Shown here: positions 32,413-43,077 of the stretch, piece by piece
How positions within the stretch are numbered: the stretch's first letter is position 1
How the letters are laid out: every line of letters begins with the position of its first letter
Origin: Hennigella sp045641165
Lineage (GTDB): Bacteria; Bacillota_I; Bacilli_A; Mycoplasmatales; Mycoplasmoidaceae
Direction: 5' to 3'
NCBI GenBank assembly: GCA_045641165.1
Contig: JAZUGL010000002.1
Location: forward strand, 1-64,000
DNA length: 64,000 bases
The notes under the pieces: model-generated
Database searches by the model: none
Told to the model about the DNA's origin: nothing
Seen by the model: the letters and a program-made list of their open reading frames with translations, nothing else
Translations under genes and position numbers: made by a program

Positions 32413-33738
32413 ATGAACAAAAAAGAATATTTAATTAATCTTTTAAAACAACAAGTTCAACCCGCATTAGGATGTACAGAAATTGGTATAGTTTCTTTAG
32501 CTGCTGCTAAAGCAGGACAATTATTACCTGGCAAACTTGTTAGAGCAACTGTTAGTGTTTCCCCTTATGTTTATAGAAACGATGGAAGAGTTGGTGTTCC
32601 AAATCTTGGTAGATGTGGAATTAGAATAATTGCTGCTGCTGGATTAATCCTAAAAAATCCTGAAAAGAAACTAAATTGTTTAGATGATTTAACACCAAAA
32701 ACAATTGCCTTAGCTAAGAGAATAGGATCAAACGCCCATATTATTGATGAAAATGTTGATTACCGCAGTCCTGTTGTATATGCAAAAGTTTTTGCTACAG
32801 ACAACGAAGGCAATAAAGCTGAAGTCATCATTAAAGACATGCACGATAATATCGTTTCCGCCAAACTTAATGGTGTTGAAACTATTAAGAAAAATAGAAA
32901 AACTAATGCCACAAACGCTGAAGACATTGATTTTGATAAATTAGTTGATGCTCTAACAATCAAAGATGTTTATTTGCTATGCAAAAAACTAACGATTAAG
33001 GATATCGGCTTTTTACAAGAAGGTATTGATTTAAACAAAAAAATTAGAATTCAAGGATTTGAACATCCTAAAAAAGAATGATTATCAAACAAATGAAAAA
33101 CAATGATGCAAAAAAGTTCTTCTTCATTTGGATTTTATACAGATGCATGAGTTACAAAATTGCTTGGTCAATTGTGTGCTGCTGTAGATGCAAGAATGTA
33201 TGGATGTCCTCTTCCTGTTATGTCTTCAGCTAGATCTGGAGATCACGGCTTAACTGTTACAATACCACAAAACATTCATGCTGGTATGTTTAAAATAAGT
33301 CAAAGAAAACTTTTACAAGCCGTTGCCTTTGCTCATTACATTACATGAAAAATTAAATCAAAGGTTGGCCACTTGTGTGGAATGTGTGGTTCTGCTTTAG
33401 CTGCTGGTGCTGCAACTACATGTGGAATTGCTTTCCAAAGAAATTGATCATGAGAAAAAATTCAAGACCTTCTAAATTTACATTTAGTTAGTCAAGCAGG
33501 AATTGTTTGTGATGGAGCAAAACCAAGTTGCTCATTCAAAATAATGTCTTCTCTTGTATGCGGGTTTTTATGCCTTTCAATAGTTGAAGCCGGTGGTAAG
33601 ATTGACCACAAAGATGGAATTGTTAACAAAGATGTAGAAAAGACAATTAACAATTTAAGAGACTATTCAAAAGCAACACGTGAAACATGCGTGTCTTCAA
33701 TGGTTGATATAATGGCAGCCGCATCTAAAGAAAAATAG
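32413..33738 (+). CDS. cyuA: L-cysteine desulfidase / serine dehydratase alpha-family protein (CyuA/YhaM type)
   Basis: 441 aa, full length. The conserved LGCTEIG (residues ~19-25), CGMCGSALAAGAA and CDGAKPSCSFK carry the cluster cysteines of the UPF0597/CyuA family. Members cleave L-cysteine to pyruvate, H2S and ammonia, and some act on D-cysteine or serine. Substrate here is inferred from family and context. Many TGA Trp codons. 1 nt after sdaA, so one operon of three related Fe-S lyases. Ends in a strong terminator. Confidence 0.85.
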
Positions 33739-33768
33739 AAAAAAGTAGGCATTGCCTACTTTTTTTGA
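33739..33768. terminator. Bidirectional terminator (cyuA / SWIB gene)
   Basis: AAAAAGTAGGC pairs with GCCTACTTTTT around an AATT-type loop at 33740-33766, with long A and T runs on both sides. Confidence 0.85.
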
Positions 33769-33785
33769 AAGTTTTAATTAACTAA

Positions 33786-34031
33786 TTACTTAAGGTTTTT
33801 GCTTAAGATTTTTGCAAGTGCAAACATGTTAACTGATGATTTACCAAATAGTGGTCTTAATTTAGCATCAGCGTTGATGTTTCTTTTATTCTTCTTGTCT
33901 TGAAGTTTGTGTTTTTTAATATAAGCTCAAACTTTTTTAACAGCTTGAGGTCTAGTGACTTTTCCGCCACCAATAACTTCAGCCAATTTTGCACTTGGAG
34001 TTAATTTAATTTCAGTAATACTTTTAGCCAT
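33786..34031 (-). CDS. SWIB/MDM2-domain protein
   Basis: 81 aa, almost wholly one SWIB domain. Too short for a simple ORF filter because of a TGA Trp. Translation contains KLAEVIGGGKVTRPQAVKKV, WAYIKKHKLQDKKNKRNI and NADAKLRPLFGKSSVNMF. These match the SWIB consensus: a Leu-rich first helix, Arg-Pro before a Val-x-Lys-x-x-W-x-Tyr-Ile motif, a Leu-Gln-Asp segment, then Leu-x-x-Leu-Phe. SWIB proteins are nuclear or plastid factors in eukaryotes and occur in chlamydiae (also fused to topoisomerase I) and a few other bacteria; function in bacteria is linked to DNA. SD AAAGGA ends 8 nt before ATG 34031; TATAAT on minus at 34052-34057. Basic. Monocistronic. Confidence 0.85.
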
Positions 34032-34087
34032 TAAAGGATCCTTTCTATAGTATTATATATAAATACCAATATTTTACATTACATATT

Positions 34088-34118
34088 AATAGGTAATATT
34101 TGAGAGAAATTACCTATT
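34088..34118 (-). terminator. Hairpin at the 3' end of the deo-glycolysis operon
   Basis: AATAGGTAAT (34088-34097) pairs with ATTACCTATT (34109-34118); the gpmI stop lies within the arm. The minus-strand flank is not T-rich, so termination is uncertain. Confidence 0.4.
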
Positions 34119-35607
34119 AATATAAACTATCCTTATTCATCTCTTTTGGTTTTTTAATTCCCATGTATTTTAAGATGGTTGGAGCAATATTCCCAAGAGT
34201 TCCATTTTTTAGGTTAAGATTCTTATCTGTTGATATGAACCAAACAGGATTTAAGGTGTGTGTTGGAACCGGTTTATTGTTGGCATCAACCATTACATCA
34301 CAATTTCCATGATCAGCCGTAATGAATAATGTTATGTTAGCTTTTTTAGCAGCGTCTAGAACTCTTTTTAGGCACACATCTACTGCCTCAACTGCTTTAA
34401 TTGTGGCTTCAAGATTACCAGTATGGCCAACCATATCACAGTTTGCATAGTTGCAAACAAAGAAGTCATACTTCTTCATATTTAATATCAATTGTTCTGT
34501 AATTTCCTTAGCAGACATCTCTGGTTTTAAATCATAAGTTGGTACACTTGGTGATGGAATTAAAATTTTTTGTTCATTCTTGTAATTATTTTCTTTCCCA
34601 CCGTCAAAAAAGAATGTAACATGAGCATATTTTTCTGTTTCGGCAATACGCAATTGCTTCAAATTATTAGTTTCAAGAACTTTTCCTAATGTATTTTGAT
34701 AATCATCTTTTGGATAAAAAACAAAGTCACTATTAATTCCATCATATTGAACCATAGTTGCCAACTTCAAATTTAAATTTCACAAACTTGATTTATATTT
34801 ATATAAATCTGTTTTCTTAAAACAATGACACAATTGTCTTACACGATCTTGTCTAAAATTAGCAATAAAAACTAAATCATCTTTTGTTAAAGCAGTATCC
34901 TTGTGACAAAACGCAGGGACAATAAACTCATCAGTTATATTCTTTTCATAACTTGAAAGGAGATAATCACTTGGCGATGTAAAACTATCAGAGCGATGTT
35001 CAAAAGCAGCAATAGCTTTTTCCATACGATCTCAATTATTGTTTCTGTCCATTGCATAATATCTTCCCATGATACTACCAATCTTAATGTTTTTGTATTT
35101 AGAGATAACAATTTGTATTAATGGTAAATATCTAGCAAATGATTTAATTGCTGTGTCTCTTCCGTCTGTTAAACAATGCAATACCGTTGGTATTCCAGCC
35201 TTGCCGCATGTCTCTAAAACTTTTAAAATGTGACTAAGTTGACTATGAACACCACCATCCGATGTTAATCCAACAACATGAAACTTAACTTTGTTAGCTT
35301 TGACATAAGCAATCGCATTAACTAAACTATAATTACTAGAAAATTTGTTGTTTTCCACATCCATATTTATTTTTACTAATTCGGATGTGATAACTCTACC
35401 AGCACCAATATTTAAATGCCCAATTTCGCTATTTCCCATTTGACCTTGTGGCAAACCAACTGCAAGCCCGCTTGCTTCTAATAAACAATGAGGATAATTA
35501 GCTAATAAATTATCAAAAGTAGGTGTTTTTGCTAAAGTAAAAGCATTACCAGCTTTTTGTTTATTAACACCAAGACCATCTACAATTATTAGTCCTACTT
35601 TTTGCAT
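34117..35607 (-). CDS. gpmI: Phosphoglycerate mutase, 2,3-BPG-independent
   Basis: 496 aa. Interconverts 3- and 2-phosphoglycerate with two Mn ions and a phosphoserine. The alkaline-phosphatase-like core has IIVDGLGV (residues ~6-13) and catalytic Ser in MGNSEIGHLNIGAGR (~58-72), with metal ligands in NCDMVGHTG and TADHGNCDVM. Two TGA Trp codons (34780, 35032 region) split it. Starts within tpiA (13-nt overlap), last gene of an eight-gene operon. Confidence 0.96.
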
Positions 35608-36383
35608 TGCTCAACAATCTTTAAAATGTTATAAAACTCTTCAGGGTTTAAACTTGCACCACCAATTAATAAACCGTCAACATCTGGATTAGAAATGATT
35701 TCTTTAGCATTTGCTGCTTTAACAGAACCACCATATAAAATAGGAATTTGTTTAGCAATGTTTTCATCATATATACCAGCAATTAAGTGTCTAATTGCAG
35801 AGCAAACATTTTCAATTTCAACCACTGTTGGGGTTTTTCCAGTGCCCACTGCTCATCATGGTTCATACGCGATAATACATTTTGCTGCAGATTGAGCATC
35901 GATTGTTTTAAACGTAACTCTCAATTCATTTGCTAAAACATCATAAGTTTGTTGCGCATTATGTTGTTCAATAGATTCGCCGACACAAATTATTGGTGTC
36001 ATATTATTTTTTAGTAACGCTTTAGTCTTAGTTCTAACCATTTGGTTAGTAACAAACAAATATTTTCTAGTTTCTGAATGTCCAACCAAACAATATTTAA
36101 CTTGATAATCTAAAAGCTGTTGAGCAGCAATTTGACCAGTATATGCGCCAAAACCAACACCGCAAACATCTTGGGAGATGATTTCTGTTTTACCTTGTTT
36201 TAACGTTTGTGCTGGTTGGATTGAAACATAACTAGGGGCAAAACCATAAATAATATCTGGGCTACTATTCAAGGCTAAATCATTAGCAATTTTTTCATTA
36301 AAAACACGGAAAAAAGAAACTAAGTCATTAAATGACTTATTTAATTTTCAATTGCCAAAAACATAAACCTTTCTAGTAGACAT
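35595..36383 (-). CDS. tpiA: Triosephosphate isomerase
   Basis: 262 aa. Glycolytic TIM barrel. Substrate Lys in NWKLN (~11-15), catalytic His in VGHSETRK (~108), catalytic Glu in IIAYEPW (~177) and the phosphate loop YGGSVKAANA. The two adjacent Trp in EPWWAVGTGKT use TGA and TGG/TGA. 5 nt after pmm. Confidence 0.96.
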
Positions 36384-36388
36384 ATTAA

Positions 36389-38116
36389 CTATTTAAATTT
36401 AACACCTTCTAATATTGTTTTCATAATAACTCTTAAATTTTCAACAGCAGATGTTCTTAATTGGCCTACAAGTTGATTATTGAAACAGAAATAAATTTTA
36501 AATTTAGGTTCAGTACCAGAAATTCTGAATTTAATTCACGATTCCTTATCAAGAATTCATTCGACAGCATCAGCAGCAGCATTAAACCAAACTTTTTGGA
36601 TTTTGTAATCATGAATATGAGTTTTTTTGCTCACTTCAAGAGCTCTTTTCATCAGTTTTTGAGCATCTTTCTTTCATTCTTTACTATCCAATGTTAAAGA
36701 AATAGTTGAAGAATATGTATCACCAAATCTTGTAAAGATTTCATGAGTTCAGTATTCATGCAAATCGACATAATATTCAGAAACTTTATTTGCCACTTCT
36801 AATGCTAGGGCGGTAGTACCAAAACTATCCTTGTCTCTAGCAAATGTATGAGTTAAAGAACCAATAGCTTCTTCAAAAGCAATAACCATTTTTCCTTTCT
36901 TTTCATATTTGTCGATTAAATTACCCATTCATTTAAATCCGGTTGCAGTTTTAATTACTTTTGCTCCATAGTTTCTAGCAATTCTTTCTATATATGAGCT
37001 AGAAACATGAGTGCTTAAAATATATGGTCTACGATCAAACTTTTTATTTTCCAAAACATATGTAGCTAATAACATTCCAAGTTCATTACCATTTAAGAAT
37101 CTTCATCTATTTGTTTTCTTAAAACCAATAGTCATTCTATCCCCATCTGGGTCACAACCAAAAATGATGTTTGCTTTTTTTCTTGTTGCTTCTCTAATTG
37201 CAGGATAGAATGATTGATAATCCTCCGGATTAGTAATTGGACTAGCTTCAAATTCTGAACTAATTTTGTTTTGACCAGGAACTTGAATAATTTTCTTAAA
37301 ACCAAGAAGCTTCAAGAACTTTGGCATTAATTCAGTTGTTGTTCCTTGAAAACCAGTAAAAACAATTGGCGTATGTTTAATTGGTGCATCAGGACTTCTA
37401 AATTTAGGATCAATGTTTACAGCTTTAGCGACATCTTTAAAGAAAGCATTAACTGTTTTATCGTAGTCAATCGTTTTAATAGATGGTTTTCTTCCCATTT
37501 CAAGCAATTCATTTTCAATATTTAAAATTTCATTAGGTTTAGGCATGTTTTCAACGATTATTTTAGCTTCGTTAGGAAGAATTTGCGCTCCTGTGTTGTT
37601 ATATGCTTTAAAACCGTTGTATTCTTTTGGATTATGACTTGCAGTTACGTTAATTGCTCCATCCAATTCATATTTTCTTATTGAATAACTGATAATAGGA
37701 GTTGGCATTAATTTATTCTTAGAATAAATATATGTTTCCACACCCATCATGCTTAGAATTTTTGCACATTCATAAGCAAAATTATCTGAATTTAATCTGT
37801 TGTCATGACCAATGATAACTTTTGCTTTTCTATTTCTTGACAAAACAAATTTAGCATAACCATAAGCCATTTGGTGATAAACAAACTTATTTAATAGTTG
37901 AGTACCAGGTCCCATTATTCCCCTAATACCAGCAGTACCAAAATTCAAAGGTGCTTTTGAAAAAGCCTCTTTAATTTCTTCAGGTTTCATTAAACTAATT
38001 TCTTTTTTTAATTCACTAGTAGAGTTTCAAGCAATTAATCAATCCTTGTAGTTACAAGCATCAAGCTTTTCGTAAAACATTTCTTCAACTTTTGGTGTTT
38101 GTTTGTCAAATGCCAT
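36389..38116 (-). CDS. Phosphohexomutase/phosphopentomutase (phosphomannomutase family)
   Basis: 575 aa. Alpha-D-phosphohexomutase superfamily; phosphoserine in TASHNPKEYNG (~150), metal loop DPDGDRM (~300), sugar loop around FEEAIG and phosphate-binding GTEPKFKIYF near the C-terminus. Mycoplasma members are annotated ManB/PMM or PGM. In this operon, between cdd and tpiA, a ribose-1-phosphate to ribose-5-phosphate role (phosphopentomutase) is plausible as DeoB is not seen, but the sequence does not decide it. GlcN/Glc-1-P supply for galU is another option. Many TGA Trp. Confidence 0.85.
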
Positions 38117-38125
38117 AATGAATCC

Positions 38126-38539
38126 CTATCCCTTAATTATATTTTTGTTTATTGATAAATTACTACGAGGAAATAATTTCTTAAATGAAACTATCTCTTT
38201 AGACTTGTCTAAAGAGTAAACACAAACTTTAGCATTTTCATCTGCAAAAAGACTTGCTACTTGTCTGCAAGCACCACACATATTCAATTTCTTTCGTTGT
38301 GGAATGTTGGCTAGAATGTGAATTTCATATATTTTTTGCATGCCAGCAGTAATTCCAGAGAAGATAGCATTACGCTCTGCACAAATACCTAAATTTAGCA
38401 CAGGATCTTCGAAGTTAACGCCTTTAAATATTCCTTTGTCAGTAACAATAATAGCAGCAACACTTACATTTGAAAATGGAGCTCTTGCCATAGGCAATAG
38501 TTTTATTAAATCATCAAAATAATCTTTTTTCTTAAGCAT
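38126..38539 (-). CDS. cdd: Cytidine deaminase
   Basis: 137 aa; homotetrameric zinc deaminase of cytidine/deoxycytidine. Catalytic CAERNAIF (~53-60) and zinc CGACRQ (~88-93). ATG 38539 is supported by AAAGG; the 5' end overlaps deoA by 8 nt. Its product uridine feeds deoA. Confidence 0.93.
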   Translation of the reverse strand: MLKKKDYFDDLIKLLPMARAPFSNVSVAAIIVTDKGIFKGVNFEDPVLNLGICAERNAIFSGITAGMQKIYEIHILANIPQRKKLNMCGACRQVASLFADENAKVCVYSLDKSKEIVSFKKLFPRSNLSINKNIIKG

Positions 38540-39839
38540 AAACAACCTTTCTAATCACATTTACCTTTCTTGGTTTAAATTTAGCAACTGTGCAACATTC
38601 AATAAATTCTTTTCATACCTTCTTTTTATCAATCGGTTTAGAAGAATAACAAACAGCCAAAATATCCCCAACCTTGAATTTGTCTCCATATTTTTTTCTT
38701 AGACAAATACCAGCTTGCATGTCAATCTTGTCAGTTTTTAAAATTCTACCAGCACCTAATTCACTAGATACCATTCCTATATGACTGATTGATCTAAATG
38801 TTAGGTAACCAGACTTGGTTGCTTTCATTTCATATTTGTATTTAGGTTTAAAATATGAATCTGCTTTAAGTGCTTTAATGTCTCCACCTTGAGATTGAAT
38901 TCATTCATAGAACTTATTAAGTGCTTTTCCACTTCTAATAGTTTGTTCAATTAATTGTTGTGCTCTAGCATCAGATAAACTATGTTTGTAAGATCTAATG
39001 ATAATGCTTGCAAATTTAAAAATTAATTCTTTCAAATCCGGATAGTCATTGTAATTTCCTCTTAAAAAGTCTTGCGCTTCTCTAACTTCTATAGCATTAC
39101 CAATAGCCTTGCCTAAAGGTTGGTTCATATTTGTTACAACCATAGTTAATTTGCGTTTCATAGCTTTAGCTATGTAAGATAAATATTTAATCAATTCTTT
39201 TGCTTGGCTATAAGAAGAACAGAATGCACCAGAACCACATTTAATATCCAAAAATACATGTGTTCCAAAGATAGAAAATTTTTTAGACAAAATAGAACTT
39301 GCAATTAGTCCCATATTGGAAACAGTACCAGTTACATCTCTTAAGTTGTAGATTATTTTATCAGCGGGAGCAACGTTTTTAGTTTGTCCAGCAACAAAAA
39401 TACCGTGTTTTTTTAAATGTTTAACCATTTGTTCTGGAGTCATGTTTGTTTGAACTTTAATAGCCTCCAACTTATCAATTGTTCCACCAGTAAAGCCCAA
39501 ACCCCTTCCGGACATTTTTGCTATAGCAATACCCAAGCTTGCTAGAATTGGAGATAAAACTAAAGTAACTTTATCACCAATACCACCTGTTGAGTGTTTA
39601 TCTACCAAATTACCTTTAAATTTACTTAAATCAACGTGTTGACCATTTTGAATCATTGCTTTAGTTAACAAATATGATTCATGTTTAGTTAAACCATTGA
39701 TATAAATAGCCATTAATCAAGAAGTAATCATGTAATCAGGTATTGTTTTATTAACAATACCACTAATTACAAAATTAATTTCGTTAGCATCGAATTCTTT
39801 TCCTTCAACTTTTTTTTGAATGATATCAACTATACGCAT
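38532..39839 (-). CDS. deoA: Pyrimidine-nucleoside phosphorylase
   Basis: 435 aa. Splits thymidine/uridine into base and (deoxy)ribose-1-phosphate. Class II phosphorylase motifs SGRGLGFTGGTIDKLEA and the phosphate loop DKHSTGGIGDKVTL are visible. Two TGA Trp codons. 1 nt after deoC. Confidence 0.94.
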
Positions 39840-39840
39840 A

Positions 39841-40491
39841 TTATTTATTTGTTACTAACATTACTCCTTTAGAAGTTCCTAAACGGTTAGCCCCTGCTTT
39901 AATCATATTTATTGCATCTTGGTAGCTTCTTATACCACCAGCAGCCTTAATCTTAACATTCTTAGAAACATATTTCTTCATTAATTCTACGTCAGCTACT
40001 GTAGCACCAGAAGTTGAAAAACCAGTAGATGTTTTAATAAAATCAGCCTTAGCTTTAGAAACACATTTACAAGCATTAATTTTTTCTTGCTTAGTTAAAA
40101 GACAAGTTTCAATAATAACTTTTAAAATTGCATGATTTTTGTGACACACATTTTTAATCTTACTAATTTCATTAGTAACATAGGTTAGGTTCTTGTCTTT
40201 TAAAGCAGCAATATTTAAAACCATATCAACTTCTTTAGCACCTTTTTTAATTGCATCAATTGCTTCAAATACTTTTGCTTCAGTAGTCATTTGTCCTAAA
40301 GGAAAGCCTATAACAGTACAAACTTTAACTGTTGTGCCAGACAAAAGCTTCTTAGCTAATTTAATGTAGTAAGGGTTAACGCACACAGAAGCAAAATTGT
40401 ATTTCTTTGCTTCTTTACATAATTTAGTAATTTCTTTTTTACTAGCGTCAGCTTTTAAAAGTGTGTGATCAATGTATTTATTTAATTTCAT
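39841..40491 (-). CDS. deoC: Deoxyribose-phosphate aldolase
   Basis: 216 aa. Cleaves deoxyribose-5-phosphate to glyceraldehyde-3-phosphate and acetaldehyde. Schiff-base Lys in FIKTSTGF (~150), second Lys in IKAAGGIR (~179), DHTLLKAD at the N-terminus. Links nucleoside salvage to tpiA/gpmI in the same operon. Confidence 0.95.
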   Translation of the reverse strand: MKLNKYIDHTLLKADASKKEITKLCKEAKKYNFASVCVNPYYIKLAKKLLSGTTVKVCTVIGFPLGQMTTEAKVFEAIDAIKKGAKEVDMVLNIAALKDKNLTYVTNEISKIKNVCHKNHAILKVIIETCLLTKQEKINACKCVSKAKADFIKTSTGFSTSGATVADVELMKKYVSKNVKIKAAGGIRSYQDAINMIKAGANRLGTSKGVMLVTNK

Positions 40492-40493
40492 GA

Positions 40494-41225
40494 TTAAACC
40501 TTCTCTTTAATAATTGCATCTAGTGCAATTTCTACCATTGAGTAAAAAGTTGTTTGTCTTTCTTTAGAAGACATTTCTTCTCCGCTTTCAAAACAGTCAC
40601 TTACTGTAACTAGAGAAGCGCCTTTCTTCTTGGCCATTCTTGCTTGTAGTAGCAAACCAAAACCTTCCATCTCTAAAGCATATGCGCCCGTAATCTTGTG
40701 TGTTCTTTCGACTGAAGAAACATTGTAAAAGAAATTAGTAGAAGCAACTCTTCTTGAATAAACTTTAATGCCTTTTTTCTTTGCAACATCTAGGATATTC
40801 TTTGCAGAATGTTTATCACATTTGAGCAAGTTTTTGCCATCAAGCTTAACATTAAGCCACGGTTTAATAGGAACGTCTGATCAGGCCTCTGTTTCTAAGA
40901 TAACATCACCAACATTGCAACCAGATTTTATACTAACACCAGCAGAACCAACACGATATATAACAGAAACATCATAAAAGTTATAAAGTTCATATGTGTA
41001 AAGAGAAAGCGATGGTACTCCCATGCCAGAACCCATAACTGTAATAGGGACATTTTTATATGTTCCTGTATAGGCAAACATATTTCGAACACTATTAACT
41101 AATTTAACGTCTTTTAAATATGTTTTAGCAATTCATTGAGCCCTAAGTGGATCTCCAGGCAATAAAACACGCTTAGCAATTTGGCCATATTTCGCCCCAA
41201 TGTGAGCAGTCGGACATTTGTTCAT
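40494..41225 (-). CDS. deoD: Purine-nucleoside phosphorylase
   Basis: 243 aa, hexameric DeoD type. Phosphate loop LLPGDPLRA (~21-29), VMGSGMGVPS, ALEMEGFG and the catalytic Asp in VSDCF. ATG 41225 has GGAG 9 nt upstream; ATG 41231 is 3 nt from it and less likely. 15 nt after the lipid kinase gene. Confidence 0.94.
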
Positions 41226-41240
41226 TTTCATCTTCTCCTT

Positions 41241-42137
41241 TTATTTTGTTACCAATAAATGTAATTTACTAGGAACTACCTCAACAACAATGTGGTTTTG
41301 GTGTTTAAGTAAATTTCCATCATATTCAATGCAAGCATCAGATAAATCAATTGTTACTTTTTTAGCAGTTGCACATTTTGAAGGTTTAAGTTTTTCAATT
41401 AACCCCTTTTTAATCTTAGAAAGGTAATGCAAAGTTTTTAAATGACTAAATCTTTGTAAATATGTGATAGAAGCTAAACCGTCATCAAGTTTAGAACTAG
41501 TAGAAGTAATAACATTTGAACCAACTCTTCTACCATTGTTAATAGTCATTCACATAGTTTCAATGCTTTGAGGTGCTTTATCATCTAGTTGCATTGTATA
41601 ACTTATAGCTTTTCAAAATAAAGACTTTCTAATTGTAGCAATAGTATATTGTGTTGATGGTTTGAAATGTTTCATTTTGTCACGACAATTAATTACTTCA
41701 GCAGATAAACCAATACCAACAGCATTAATAACTTTATATTTATTGTTTATGATTAGATAATCAACTAATCTTTCTTTTGGGTTGCGAACATAAGCATGGA
41801 ATAGCTCCACAGGATCATTTGAACCTAAATTTAATGCAAAAGCAAAATCATTTCCAGAACCAAATGGCAATACAGCCATTTTAGTTTTAGCAAAATTAAC
41901 TATGCCGTTTAATACTTCATTAAGGGTTCCATCTCCACCCATAACAAATAAATTAACAACTTCATCGCCAGAAGTTAAATCTCTAGCAATAATTGAAGCA
42001 TGTCCAGCATTTTCCGTTGGATGAGCAACAAGTTTTATATCTTTTTGTGTATCAACCCAATTTTTAATCTTAGCAAAGGCAGCATTTGCTGCGCCCTTGC
42101 CAGATGTAGGATTATAAATTAGATGAACTGTAATCAT
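41241..42137 (-). CDS. Diacylglycerol/lipid kinase-family protein (DgkB/YegS type)
   Basis: 298 aa. Catalytic N-terminal domain with LIYNPTSGKGAAN (~6-18) and MGGDGTLNEVLNG (~65-77); a beta-sandwich C-terminal domain. Recycles diacylglycerol to phosphatidate in Gram-positives; mycoplasmas use it for lipid turnover. Two TGA Trp codons (41613, 41550 region). No SD; minus TATAAT at 42169-42174. First gene of the deo-glycolysis operon by its 15-nt gap to deoD. Confidence 0.87.
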
Positions 42138-42168
42138 ATCGATGCTATATTAAATAAATATATTTAAT

Positions 42169-42176
42169 ATTATAAT
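42169..42176. promoter_or_regulatory. Shared palindromic -10 (ATTATAAT) of lipid kinase and galU
   Basis: TATAAT on plus (42171-42176) for galU, on minus (42169-42174) for the lipid-kinase operon. galU has an SD (AGGAGA, 42191-42196); the kinase has none. Confidence 0.5.
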
Positions 42177-42201
42177 ATAGATAATTACTCAGGAGATAAT
42201 A

Positions 42202-43077
42202 ATGTCCAAAGTGAAAAAAGCAGTCATTCCCGCAGCCGGTTTTGGTACTAGGTTATTGCCAGCTACCAAGGCTGTGGCAAAGGAAATGTTGCCCATTCTT
42301 AATAAACCAACTATCCAATATATTGTGCAAGAAGCTGTTGATTCAGGAATCAAAGAAATTTTAATTATTCTTTCTGCCGGAAAAGAATCAATTAAAACAC
42401 ATTTTGGTCATAATAAAGCTCTTGAAGCTAACTTGCTTAAAAAGAATAAAAATGATATGTATAAAGAAGTTGTAGGTCTTGCAAAAATGGCCAAAATTTC
42501 TTATATTTATCAAAACAAAATGCTTGGTTTAGGTGATGCCATTGGTCATGCTAAGAAATTTGTTGGCAACCAACCATTTGCTGTTTTATTAGGTGATGAT
42601 GTAGTTGTAAATAAAGGCCCAACAGCACTAAAACAATGTATTGATGCATATACTAAAACTAAAAGCTGCATCGTAGGTGTACAACCTGTTGACAAAAAAG
42701 TTGTAAATAAATACGGAATTGTTTCCCCTTTAAATAAAAAAGATTTGAAGAAACAACTATTTGCTATTAAAGGTTTAGTTGAAAAACCAGATGTTAAATC
42801 TGCTCCAAGCAATTTAGCTATTTTAGGCAGATATGTTTTAACTCCAGATATTTTTAAAGCAATTAAACAAACAAAATTTGATAAATCTGGTGAAATTCAA
42901 ATCACAAATGCTTTGAAAATATTGCTAAAAAAGAAAAAAATTCATGCTTGTAATTTTAAAGGCACAAGATATGATCTAGGCAACAAATTAGGTATAGCAA
43001 AAGCAACAATTGATTTTGCTTTATCAGATAAAGAAATTAAAAATGATATATTAAAATATATCAAAGGGAAAAGATAA
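42202..43077 (+). CDS. galU: UTP--glucose-1-phosphate uridylyltransferase
   Basis: 291 aa. Makes UDP-glucose. AVIPAAGFGTRLLPATKAVAKEM (nucleotide loop, residues ~7-29), VLLGDDVV, LVEKP and EIQITNAL motifs are complete. SD 42191-42196. Stop overlaps galE start (TAATG). Confidence 0.95.
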   Translation: MSKVKKAVIPAAGFGTRLLPATKAVAKEMLPILNKPTIQYIVQEAVDSGIKEILIILSAGKESIKTHFGHNKALEANLLKKNKNDMYKEVVGLAKMAKISYIYQNKMLGLGDAIGHAKKFVGNQPFAVLLGDDVVVNKGPTALKQCIDAYTKTKSCIVGVQPVDKKVVNKYGIVSPLNKKDLKKQLFAIKGLVEKPDVKSAPSNLAILGRYVLTPDIFKAIKQTKFDKSGEIQITNALKILLKKKKIHACNFKGTRYDLGNKLGIAKATIDFALSDKEIKNDILKYIKGKR

